A stretch of 20,988 nt of DNA, from the NCBI GenBank assembly GCA_964358855.1, contig CAYHQQ010000068.1, forward strand, positions 1-20,988, read 5' to 3'. This document shows, in pieces, positions 15,112 through 20,988 of the stretch (the first letter of the stretch is position 1; each line of letters starts with the position of its first letter). Under the pieces are notes generated by a model that was not told the DNA's origin, made no database searches, and was given only the letters and a program-made list of their open reading frames with translations. A program made the translations under genes and the position numbers. The DNA is from UBA2396 sp038042175 (GTDB taxonomy: Bacteria > Planctomycetota > Phycisphaerae > Phycisphaerales > UBA1924).

Positions 15112-15140
15112 TTGTGACTCGATGCGGCGTCTGGTATTCT
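15112..15140 (+). promoter_or_regulatory. Sigma70-like promoter of the Tat-exported Gfo/Idh/MocA gene
   Basis: TTGTGA (15112-15117), a 17-base spacer and TATTCT (15135-15140), with TGG immediately before the -10 as an extended element. Transcription would start near 15147, giving a leader of about 49 bases. This is the best promoter match in the window. Confidence 0.65.
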
Positions 15141-15195
15141 GAATCCAAACCCCACCGGCATGGTTGCCGGTCTTTGCCCAGAATGTGAGCCAATC

Positions 15196-16512
15196 ATGAA
15201 CGATCAACCCGCGTCGAATTCCAGCGATGTCTCCCGTCGCAATTTCCTCAAGACCACAGCTGTCGCTGGCACGGCGGTGGCGGCCGCATCGCTGGTGACG
15301 CCGATCGCGCGGGGCGCGTGGGGCGGTGGAGGGCGAGCGGGGCGGATCAAGGTTGGGGTGGTGGGGTGCGGCGGGCGTGGGATCGGGGCGGCGGGTGATT
15401 GCTTGTCTGGGAGTCCCGACACCGAGATCGTGGCGATCGGCGACGTGATGAAGGATCGGGTGAACGAGGCCAAGCAGCATCTGTCGGGGCTCGACGGTGG
15501 GCTTTCCTCGCGGGTGAACCTGGGCGATCGGACGTTCACGGGCTTTGACGCGTACAAGCAGGTGCTGGCGAGCGGGATCGACATGGTGATTCTGGCGACG
15601 GCGCCGGGGTTCCGGCCGATCCACTTTGAGGCGGCGGTGAACGCGGGCAAGCACATCTTCTTTGAGAAGCCGGTGGGCGTGGACCCGACGGGCATCCGCA
15701 AGGTGCTGGCGGCGGGCGAGCTGGCCAAGACCAAGGGCCTGTCGGTGGTGACCGGGACGCAGAGGCGCCACGAGACGTGCTATCTGGAGGCGATGAAGCG
15801 GATCCAGGACGGGGCGATCGGCAAGGTGGTGGCGGCGAACGTGTGGTGGAACCAGGGGCTCTTGTGGGACAAGCCGCGTCAGCCCGAGTGGAGCGACATG
15901 GAATTCCAGATCCGCAACTGGCTGTACTACACGTGGCTGAGCGGCGATCACATCGTCGAGCAGCACGTGCACAACATCGACGTGATGAACTGGGCGATGG
16001 GCACGACTCCCAAGCGTTGTATTGGCCTGGGCGGGCGGCAATCGCGGACGGAGGCCAAGTACGGGCACATTTTCGATCACTTTGCGATCCAGTATGTGTA
16101 CGACGACGTGCGGGTTGGCAACAGCCAGTGCCGCCAGGCCGACGGGTGCGCCAACAAGGTCTCCGAGCAGATCATCGGGACCAAGGGCGTGGCGACCTTG
16201 ACCTCGGGGTACGCGGAGATCAAGGGCGAGGTGAACTGGAAGCACGAGAAGAGCAAGAACAACGCGCCGTACGTGCAGGAGCACACCGATCTGGTGAAGA
16301 GCATCACCGATGGCAAGCCGATCAACGAGGCCGAGCGGATCGCGCACAGCACGCTGACGGCGATCATGGGTCGGATGAGCGCGTACACGGGTCAGGAAGT
16401 GACGTGGGAGCAGGCGATGGCGAGCAAGCTCGACACGATGCCCAAGGAATTGGCGATGGGTCCGATGCCCACGACGCCGGTGGCGATCCCGGGCAAGACT
16501 CAGTTCGTCTGA
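15196..16512 (+). CDS. Tat-exported Gfo/Idh/MocA-family oxidoreductase
   Basis: A 438-residue NAD(P)-dependent oxidoreductase with a twin-arginine signal: SRRNFLK at 13-19 followed by an Ala-rich hydrophobic stretch to about 40. The Rossmann domain begins at 51 (IKVGVVGCGGRG), with EKP (157-159) supplying the catalytic Lys. The C-terminal domain carries the substrate-side motif as EQHVHNIDVMNW (255-266), in which His259 and Asp262 are the likely active residues. Tat export implies that the protein folds and binds its nicotinamide cofactor before leaving the cytoplasm, as glucose-fructose oxidoreductase does. The next gene upstream encodes a secreted esterase-DUF1080 fusion, a plausible partner. 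The ATG at 15196 was chosen because a longer form would bury the Tat signal; the ribosome binding site is weak. The substrate is not predictable. Confidence 0.9.
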   Translation: MNDQPASNSSDVSRRNFLKTTAVAGTAVAAASLVTPIARGAWGGGGRAGRIKVGVVGCGGRGIGAAGDCLSGSPDTEIVAIGDVMKDRVNEAKQHLSGLDGGLSSRVNLGDRTFTGFDAYKQVLASGIDMVILATAPGFRPIHFEAAVNAGKHIFFEKPVGVDPTGIRKVLAAGELAKTKGLSVVTGTQRRHETCYLEAMKRIQDGAIGKVVAANVWWNQGLLWDKPRQPEWSDMEFQIRNWLYYTWLSGDHIVEQHVHNIDVMNWAMGTTPKRCIGLGGRQSRTEAKYGHIFDHFAIQYVYDDVRVGNSQCRQADGCANKVSEQIIGTKGVATLTSGYAEIKGEVNWKHEKSKNNAPYVQEHTDLVKSITDGKPINEAERIAHSTLTAIMGRMSAYTGQEVTWEQAMASKLDTMPKELAMGPMPTTPVAIPGKTQFV

Positions 16513-16518
16513 CCGAGA

Positions 16519-17676
16519 CTATCTCATCGAAGTCCACTTACGGTCGGAGCCCGCGCTCTCGACCGTTTTTTCTATGAACCGCACGCCGCGGGCGCCGTCG
16601 ATGAGCGTCGGGTAATCCCACGTCTGCTTGCCGTCCTTCGCCCCGCCGGCCTCGCGGGCACTGATGTGGGCGCAGGCCTCGGCGTACATGTTGGCGAAGG
16701 CCTCAAAGAAGGCCTCGGGGTGGCCGGGCGGCAGGCGCGAGGCGCTCTTGGCGGCGTCGCAGAGGTAGCCGTTGCCGCGGCGAAGGACGCGGTCGGGTTC
16801 GCCGATTTGTCTGTGCCAGAGCTCGTTGGGTTCTTCCTGGCGCCACCCCAGCGTGCCCTTGGTGCCAAAGACGCGGATGGAGAGGTCGTTCTCGTGGCCG
16901 ATTTCGATCTGGGAGGCGATGAGGACGGCCCGGGCGCCGCCGGAGAGGCGAAGGAGCACGTTGGCGTCGTCGTCGAGGCGGCGGCCTTCGACGAAGCTGG
17001 TGAGGTCGGCGCAGAGGCTCTCGATGTGGAGGCCTGTGATGTTGCTCACGAGCTGCTCGGCGTGGGAGCCGATATCGCCGATGGCGCCGCCAGCGCCGCT
17101 GCGCGAGGGGTCGGTGCGCCAGTCAGCCTGCTTTTGGCCGCTGGCTTCGAGCTTGGCGGCGAGCCAGCCCTGGTTGTACTCGACGATCACCTTGCGGATG
17201 GTGCCCAGCTCGCCATTGGCGACCATGTGGCGAGCCTGCTTGACCATCGGATAGCCCGAGTAGTTGTAGGTCACGGCGAAGACCACGCCGCTCTTCTTCT
17301 GGGCGGCGATGAGCCCCGCGGCCTCGGCGGAGTTGAGGCACAGGGGCTTGTCGCAGACGACGTTGACGCCGGCCTCTGCGAAGGCCTTGGCGACGGGGGC
17401 GTGGACGTGATTGGGCGTGACGATGGAGACGAAGTCGATGCGTTCGCCGAGGGGGAGCTTGAGTTCGCTGCCGAGCATCTCCTGCCAGGTGCCGTAGTTT
17501 CGGTTGGCGGCCAGGCCGAGCTCGCGCCCGCTGTCGAGGGCCTTGGCGGGTGAACTCGACAAGCACCCGGCAACGAATTGCACACCTAGGTCAAAGCAGG
17601 CGGCACGACGGTGGACGGCCCCGATGAAGGCGTCTTTGCCGCCGCCGACCATGCCCATGTTGAGGACTCGTGACAT
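16519..17676 (-). CDS. Cytosolic Gfo/Idh/MocA-family oxidoreductase
   Basis: A 385-residue oxidoreductase without a signal peptide. The N-terminal Rossmann motif is MGMVGGGKDAFIG (7-19); IVTPNHVHAP (85-94) and CDKP (108-111, catalytic Lys110) are typical, and GGAIGDIGSHAEQL (196-209) is the family GDxGxH motif with Asp201 and His205. This places it among sugar or inositol dehydrogenases of the family; I cannot name the substrate. It lies third in an apparent minus-strand operon after the TIM-barrel isomerase and a DUF433 protein, 22 bases after the latter. AAAGGG nine or so bases upstream may act as a ribosome binding site. Its stop is six bases from that of the convergent exported homologue, and the last eleven or so codons contain that gene's terminator on the opposite strand. 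Confidence 0.9.
   Translation of the reverse strand: MSRVLNMGMVGGGKDAFIGAVHRRAACFDLGVQFVAGCLSSSPAKALDSGRELGLAANRNYGTWQEMLGSELKLPLGERIDFVSIVTPNHVHAPVAKAFAEAGVNVVCDKPLCLNSAEAAGLIAAQKKSGVVFAVTYNYSGYPMVKQARHMVANGELGTIRKVIVEYNQGWLAAKLEASGQKQADWRTDPSRSGAGGAIGDIGSHAEQLVSNITGLHIESLCADLTSFVEGRRLDDDANVLLRLSGGARAVLIASQIEIGHENDLSIRVFGTKGTLGWRQEEPNELWHRQIGEPDRVLRRGNGYLCDAAKSASRLPPGHPEAFFEAFANMYAEACAHISAREAGGAKDGKQTWDYPTLIDGARGVRFIEKTVESAGSDRKWTSMR
16541..16571 (+). terminator. Intrinsic terminator lying inside the convergent gene
   Basis: CGGTCGGAGC (16541-16550), loop CCGC, then GCTCTCGACCG (16555-16565) form a ten-pair stem with one bulged T, followed directly by six T residues (16566-16571). It is 28 bases after the stop of the Tat-exported Gfo gene. 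The whole element falls within the coding sequence of the minus-strand Gfo gene near its C-terminus. On the minus strand no T-run follows, so it should act only on plus-strand transcripts. Confidence 0.8.
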
Positions 17677-17698
17677 TCGGGGACCCTTTGCAATCGGT

Positions 17699-17944
17699 TT
17701 ACGTGAATAAGGTCGGATGGTTCAGACGTCTGGCAGCGTAGACCAGCGCCGCTCGGACGTCGTCGGGTTCAAGGTCGGGAAGTTCGATGACAACCTCAGC
17801 GGGTGAGAGACCTGCGGCGAGCAGTTCGAGGATGTCGACAACGCGGATGCGAAGGTTGCGGATACAAGCTCTGCCACCACAAAGTCCAGGCGTCGCTGTG
17901 ATGCGGGCCAGCAGGGCGGCGGTTTCTGTGGTCTGGGAAGTCAC
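17699..17944 (-). CDS. DUF433 protein (antitoxin-like, no adjacent toxin)
   Basis: An 81-residue protein with a complete DUF433 domain: ITATPGLCGGRACIRNLRIRV (about 15-35), VDILELLAAGLSPAEVV (36-52) and a third helix-rich part ending DLEPDDVRAALVYAARR (57-73). Family members are small winged-helix-like proteins, often antitoxins paired with a DUF5615 PIN-like toxin. No such toxin gene is adjacent. The GTG at 17944 lies seven bases after the isomerase stop codon; an ATG at 17977 would overlap that gene by 26 bases and add eleven basic residues. The gene is embedded between two sugar-metabolism genes in one direction, so it may act as a small DNA-binding regulator there. That role is inference. 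Confidence 0.75.
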   Translation of the reverse strand: MTSQTTETAALLARITATPGLCGGRACIRNLRIRVVDILELLAAGLSPAEVVIELPDLEPDDVRAALVYAARRLNHPTLFT

Positions 17945-17951
17945 GGCGAGT

Positions 17952-18974
17952 TCATTTCTTCTCAAACGCCGCATCAAAGGCGACGTTGCTGGGTTTGAAC
18001 TGGAGGCGGCGTACGAACTCGCAGCTTTCCTTGGCGCCGTGCTCGCGTTCCATGTCGGGGTCTTCCCATTCGACGCTGAGGGGGCCGGTGTAGGCGGCGC
18101 GGTTGAGGGAACGCATGATCTCCTCGAAGTTCACGTGGCCGCGGCCGACGGAGCGGAAGTCCCAGCCGCGACGGGCATCGCCGAAGGCGAGGTGGCTGCC
18201 CAGGACTCCGGTTTTGCCGTCTTTTTGGCCGTAGTAGACGGAGACGTCTTTCATGTGGCAGTGGAAGATGCGGTCGGCGAAGCGGTCGATGAAGGCGTGG
18301 GGCGAGACGCCTTGCCAGAGGAGGTGGGAAGGGTCGAAGTTGAGGCCGAAGGCGGGGTGGTTGCCGATGGCGGAGAGTGCGGTTTCGGTGGAGTAGTAGT
18401 CGTAGGCGATTTCGCCGGGGTGGACTTCGAGGGCGAACTTCACGCCCTCGGCCTTGAAGACATCGAGGATCGGCCCCCAGCGCTTCGCAAAGTCGTCGAA
18501 GCCGCGTTTGACGTCGTCCTTGCTGGTGGGTGGGAAGAAGTAGAACATGCCCCAGATGGACGAGCCGGTGAAGCCGTTGACGACCTTGACGCCGAGTTTC
18601 GCCGCGGCGCGAGCGGTGGCCTTCATCTCGTCGGCGGCGCGGCGGCGGACGCCCTCGGGCTCGCCATCGCCCCAGACTTCGGGCGGGAGGATCAGCTTGT
18701 GGCGGGCGTCGATGTTGTCGCAGACGGCCTGTCCCACGAGGTGGGTCGAGATCGCCCAGGTCTTGAGGTTGTGCTTGGCGAGCAGGTCATGGCGGCCTTT
18801 GCAGTAGGCGGGGTCGGAGAGGGCGGTCGTGGGGGAGAAGTGGTCGCCCCAACAGGCGAGTTCGAGGCCGTCGTAGCCGAAGGACCTGGCTTTGGCGGCC
18901 ATGGTGTCGAGGGTGAGGTCGGCCCATTGGCCGGTGAAGAGGGTGACGGGTCGGAGTGAGGTGGTGGTGGCCAT
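17952..18974 (-). CDS. Sugar phosphate isomerase/epimerase-like TIM barrel (AP endonuclease 2 fold)
   Basis: A 340-residue cytosolic protein of the xylose isomerase-like TIM-barrel family. Probable metal ligands are conserved: Glu183 in LEVHPGE, Asp214 and His217 in LNFDPSHLLW, His240 in FHCHMKD, and Glu302 in VEWED. The start has SFGYDGLELACWGDHF (31-46), typical of hydroxypyruvate-isomerase-like or myo-inosose-processing relatives. It is probably a metal-dependent isomerase or epimerase of a keto-sugar; the exact reaction is unknown. It leads the operon with DUF433 and Gfo/Idh/MocA genes. In the known 3-keto-glycoside pathways such a protein works with Gfo and DUF1080 enzymes. The ATG at 18974 was preferred to an extension to 19091 that contains low-complexity Pro/Ala/Cys sequence, and it has a -10 box seven bases upstream. 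Confidence 0.88.
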   Translation of the reverse strand: MATTTSLRPVTLFTGQWADLTLDTMAAKARSFGYDGLELACWGDHFSPTTALSDPAYCKGRHDLLAKHNLKTWAISTHLVGQAVCDNIDARHKLILPPEVWGDGEPEGVRRRAADEMKATARAAAKLGVKVVNGFTGSSIWGMFYFFPPTSKDDVKRGFDDFAKRWGPILDVFKAEGVKFALEVHPGEIAYDYYSTETALSAIGNHPAFGLNFDPSHLLWQGVSPHAFIDRFADRIFHCHMKDVSVYYGQKDGKTGVLGSHLAFGDARRGWDFRSVGRGHVNFEEIMRSLNRAAYTGPLSVEWEDPDMEREHGAKESCEFVRRLQFKPSNVAFDAAFEKK

Positions 18975-18981
18975 AAGCCAG

Positions 18982-18990
18982 AGAATACCA
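18982..18990 (-). promoter_or_regulatory. Extended -10 element for the isomerase operon, leaderless spacing
   Basis: On the minus strand TGGTATTCT is followed by seven bases and then the ATG at 18974. It is identical to the extended -10 before the Tat-exported Gfo gene. Transcription would begin at or very near the start codon. No Shine-Dalgarno sequence and no clear -35 hexamer are present. Confidence 0.5.
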
Positions 18991-19216
18991 CGGGAGGGGC
19001 GGGGAGATTGGGCGGGGAAATGGGCGGGTGCTGGTCCGTAGGGGCAGGTGGGGGCCGCACAGGCGGCACAGGCCCACTCGGCGAGCGGCAATCGGGGTGA
19101 GGAGGTTGCCCGGGGCGTGGGTGAATTGGAAGGTGAGGGTGCGGCGGGATTGAAGGGCCTCGGCTCGAGGCGGCCCGCTGCGTTGCACGATGGCGTGCCA
19201 GCGTGGAGGACTGAAT

Positions 19217-19741
19217 ATGCATCGTCACATCGCCTCGATCGCCATCCTTGCCGGGGTTGCCGGGGGTCTCACCAGCGCCGCCCGGGGCGACGACTACACG
19301 TTCAGCTATTCGAGCATCAGCGTGTGCGGGCACGGAATGTTGTCGGCGATTTCCAATGGCGATGGGTCATTGTCGGTGATGAGCGGTCAGCTCTTTGTGA
19401 CGTCGTCGAGCGCGGCGGGCTCGTACGACCTGATTCCCAACAAGAACGGGAGGGCGGCGGTCTTGAGCCCGTCGGGGTTCTTCATCGTCGACAACCAGCT
19501 CTTCCCGATCCAGAACACGAAGATGAACGTGTACGGGCTGCTCTTTGGGAACGGGAAGACCGAGGTGAACATCTGGGGCAATGGCGACGGCAATCCGTAC
19601 ACGTTCTACGCCCACGGCAAGAAGAGCGGCGATGTGTCGTCCCACGGTTCGTTTGCGCTGAGCTCGGTGCCGGCGCCGGGTGCGGCGGTGCTGATGACGG
19701 CCGGGTGCCTGACGATGGGCCTGCGGCGACGGCGTGAGTGA
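19217..19741 (+). CDS. Small secreted protein with PEP-CTERM-like VPAPG sorting signal
   Basis: A 174-residue exported protein starting at ATG 19217 with GGAGGA at 19205-19210. The signal peptide spans about 1-24 (ending AARG). The middle is a Ser/Gly/Asn-rich beta-type region without a recognised domain. The last 24 residues form a tripartite sorting signal: VPAPG (151-155), a hydrophobic helix (156-169) and a basic end RRRRE. This corresponds to PEP-CTERM signals read by exosortases, with PAPG in place of PEPG. The gene stands alone between two minus-strand groups and is followed by its own terminator. An in-frame GTG at 19190 would precede the ribosome binding site and is unlikely. Confidence 0.8.
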   Translation: MHRHIASIAILAGVAGGLTSAARGDDYTFSYSSISVCGHGMLSAISNGDGSLSVMSGQLFVTSSSAAGSYDLIPNKNGRAAVLSPSGFFIVDNQLFPIQNTKMNVYGLLFGNGKTEVNIWGNGDGNPYTFYAHGKKSGDVSSHGSFALSSVPAPGAAVLMTAGCLTMGLRRRRE

Positions 19742-19795
19742 TGCGGGCGACGCTCGGGGCGTCACGCTCGCGTGTGATGAGTTTGGATCGTGTGG

Positions 19796-19828
19796 CATGC
19801 TTCCTTGGGGGAAGCATGTCGCGTTTTT
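19796..19828 (+). terminator. Intrinsic terminator of the PEP-CTERM-like gene
   Basis: CATGCTTCC (19796-19804), loop TTGGG, and GGAAGCATG (19810-19818) form a perfect nine-base-pair stem, followed after five bases by TTTTT (19824-19828). It lies 54 bases after the stop codon and ends just before the stop of the convergent small gene. Confidence 0.8.
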
Positions 19829-19832
19829 GGGG

Positions 19833-20198
19833 TCAGAGGTCGAGCTTCTTCCAGGCGGCGAGGTCCACGATGCCAGCGGGATTGTCGAGATAGAGATGGA
19901 AAAGGGTCGAGAGCAGCTCGGGCGTGACGTTCTCGGTGCACTCGAAGTGCTGGTCGGTGTCGTCGAACTGGTACTCAAGGACGAAGCCTGTGGGGCGTCG
20001 GGCGGCCTGGAGGTAGGTCTGCGGCGTGATGGTGAGGATGAGGAAGGCTGAGGAGTCGGGCGGCTCCGCGATGAATCGGGTGAGGATGGGGTCGATGGAG
20101 TCAGCGGTAGCGGATGTGCGCCCGCTGAAGGGGCGCGAGGTGAACTCATTCCATTCGAGGGAGGGGGCGGCGGGTTGTTTGCGGAAGAGGGAGAACAT
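19833..20198 (-). CDS. Unrecognised small protein downstream of TPR lipoprotein
   Basis: A 121-residue soluble protein with no signal peptide or membrane segment. It starts MFSLFRKQPAAPSLEWNEF and has a moderately hydrophobic core (SSAFLILTITPQTYLQAARR, about 49-68) followed by an acidic beta-like stretch (FVLEYQFDDTDQHFE) and a helical end with LLSTLFHLYLDNPAG. I do not recognise the family. The composition and strand fit a real gene following the TPR lipoprotein gene after 39 bases, the spacer being an AT-rich repeat. No Shine-Dalgarno sequence is visible before the ATG at 20198. The terminator of the convergent gene ends five bases from its stop. Confidence 0.65.
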   Translation of the reverse strand: MFSLFRKQPAAPSLEWNEFTSRPFSGRTSATADSIDPILTRFIAEPPDSSAFLILTITPQTYLQAARRPTGFVLEYQFDDTDQHFECTENVTPELLSTLFHLYLDNPAGIVDLAAWKKLDL

Positions 20199-20204
20199 GT
20201 GAGG

Positions 20205-20229
20205 ATTTCAAATCTGAAATTTCAAATCT
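20205..20229. repeat. AT-rich direct repeat between two minus-strand genes
   Basis: ATTTCAAATCT occurs at 20205-20215 and 20219-20229 with a 14-base period, with the palindrome GAAATTTC between them. It is far more AT-rich than its surroundings. I recall similar text as dispersed intergenic sequence in planctomycete genomes. It could hold an AT-rich promoter for the small gene downstream or be a repeat-family member. Confidence 0.6.
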
Positions 20230-20237
20230 CAAGTGCT

Positions 20238-20912
20238 TTATTTCTTCATCGGCTCGGTGTACTCGGCGGGCCTGACGCCAGCGGTGGGGCCCGGAATCCC
20301 GCCAAGCTTGCGAAAGCGCTCCGACAGCGCGGGGTGGCCGGGGGAGATGAAGAGGGCGTTGGCGATGGCCGCCCGCTCGGACTGTTTGTCGCCGATGCTG
20401 GCGAAGAGGTCGGCCTGGGCGATCCAGGGGAGGGTGCTGCGTCCGGCGTCGAACCTGGCGGCGGTCAGGAGGGAGGCTTTGGCGCCGTCGAGGTCGCCGG
20501 TCTTGCGCTGCAGGTCGGCCTGGCGGATCCAGTCGCGGACCGAGCCGCGCTGGGAGCACATGCGGGCGAGGAAGGCGGCCAGATCGGCGTTCTCACCGGC
20601 GGCGTAGAGGGATTCGACGTGCCCGTCGATGAAGCGATCGTCGGTGGGGGCGAGGTCGACCAGGAGGGAGAACTGCTCGCGGGCCAGGCTCGTTTCGCCT
20701 GCGCCCAGGAGAGCCTTGGCGTAGCGGTAGCGGACCTCGATGTCCTCGGGCTTGCGGACGAGGTACTCGCGGTATTCGGCGCGGGCCTCGTCGTAGCGTT
20801 CGACTTCGAGGTTGTAGTCGCCCTTCTCGCGGATGGAGTGGAGGGGGCGGGCCGTATCGCAGGCGGTGAGGGTGGCCAGGAGGAGGAGGGAGGCGAAGAT
20901 CTTGACGCGCAT
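20238..20912 (-). CDS. TPR-repeat lipoprotein
   Basis: A 224-residue exported lipoprotein. The signal peptide MRVKIFASLLLLATLTAC ends in the lipobox LTAC (Cys18). The remainder (about 28-205) is made of helix pairs typical of tetratricopeptide repeats, for example YNLEVERYDEARAEYREYL, then YRYAKALLGAGETSLAREQF, then QADLQRKTGDLDGAKASLL, and a last one ending with NALFISPGHPALSERF. TPR lipoproteins usually serve as scaffolds in envelope assembly or secretion. The ATG at 20912 was chosen because it begins the signal peptide directly; a start at 20945 would add eleven polar residues. GGAG lies about ten bases upstream. The small unrecognised gene follows. No specific partner system is visible in the window. 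Confidence 0.85.
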   Translation of the reverse strand: MRVKIFASLLLLATLTACDTARPLHSIREKGDYNLEVERYDEARAEYREYLVRKPEDIEVRYRYAKALLGAGETSLAREQFSLLVDLAPTDDRFIDGHVESLYAAGENADLAAFLARMCSQRGSVRDWIRQADLQRKTGDLDGAKASLLTAARFDAGRSTLPWIAQADLFASIGDKQSERAAIANALFISPGHPALSERFRKLGGIPGPTAGVRPAEYTEPMKK

Positions 20913-20988
20913 CGGGGAGGCTCCGGTCGAGGTGCGGCACGTCATGCGCCGCGTGGCGGATGATAGAGGGCTATCGGGCCTTGGGGTG

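Noticed and set aside
12432..15197. 921-codon open frame on the minus strand
   Set aside because: Lies opposite the esterase-DUF1080 fusion. Its length results from a lack of stops in antisense GC-rich codons; product has no recognisable domain.
17945..17977. Longer DUF433 start at ATG 17977
   Set aside because: It would overlap the isomerase gene and add a basic stretch not typical of the domain; the GTG just after the upstream stop fits better, though this is not certain.
19157..19171. Hairpin GCCTCG-GCT-CGAGGC before the PEP-CTERM-like gene
   Set aside because: Only six pairs, no T-run, and such short GC stems are expected often in this composition.
20175..20963. 262-codon plus-strand frame over the TPR lipoprotein gene
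   Set aside because: Gly/Glu/Val-rich shadow; the minus strand has a lipobox signal peptide and TPR helices.
1..20988. CRISPR array, tRNA, rRNA, insertion sequence or prophage
   Set aside because: No regularly spaced repeats, no cloverleaf with conserved arms, no transposase, integrase or phage structural gene was seen on either strand.

Overview
The window looks like a chromosomal segment of a GC-rich planctomycete, probably of the Phycisphaerae type. Lineage markers seen directly are: a Pirellula/Verrucomicrobium-type propeller protein with a C-terminal haem c domain; two DUF1080 proteins; a Tat-exported Gfo/Idh/MocA oxidoreductase; secreted proteins ending in duplicated dockerin-like calcium loops; and a PEP-CTERM-like protein with a VPAPG sorting motif. 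I found no tRNA, rRNA, CRISPR array, transposase, integrase or phage gene. The taxonomic call is inference from gene content.

Layout. 1-981 (+): tail of an unrecognised gene, then nuoC. 1087-3647 (+): NfeD-like protein, flotillin and a small YqaE/Pmp3 membrane peptide, probably one membrane-stress or membrane-organisation unit. 6828-3644 (-): propeller/HEAT/cytochrome c protein translationally coupled (ATGA) to a DUF1080 lipoprotein; it converges on the flotillin group with overlapping stop codons. 7039-9807 (+): two large secreted proteins that share a near-identical dockerin-like C-terminus. 9910-12276 (+): panB, then a membrane-anchored HtrA-type protease. 12384-16512 (+): a sialate O-acetylesterase/DUF1080 fusion, then a Tat-exported Gfo/Idh/MocA protein with its own promoter. 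18974-16519 (-): sugar-isomerase-like TIM barrel, DUF433 antitoxin-like protein and a cytosolic Gfo/Idh/MocA protein. 19217-19741 (+): PEP-CTERM-like secreted protein. 20912-19833 (-): TPR lipoprotein, then an unrecognised small protein.

The most interesting theme is carbohydrate chemistry. Two DUF1080 domains, two Gfo/Idh/MocA oxidoreductases, one AP-endonuclease-2-fold isomerase and one periplasmic c-type cytochrome protein lie within about 15 kb. This is the part list of the oxidise-at-C3, eliminate, isomerise route of glycoside cleavage known from gut Bacteroides, here apparently split between an exported and a cytosolic branch. That it works as a pathway is inference.

Regulatory observations: four genes without a Shine-Dalgarno sequence have a TANNNT hexamer 5-7 nt before the start codon, suggesting leaderless mRNAs. 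A textbook intrinsic terminator for one Gfo gene lies inside the coding sequence of the convergent Gfo gene. Several intergenic spaces hold short structured or repetitive sequence that looks like dispersed repeat families.
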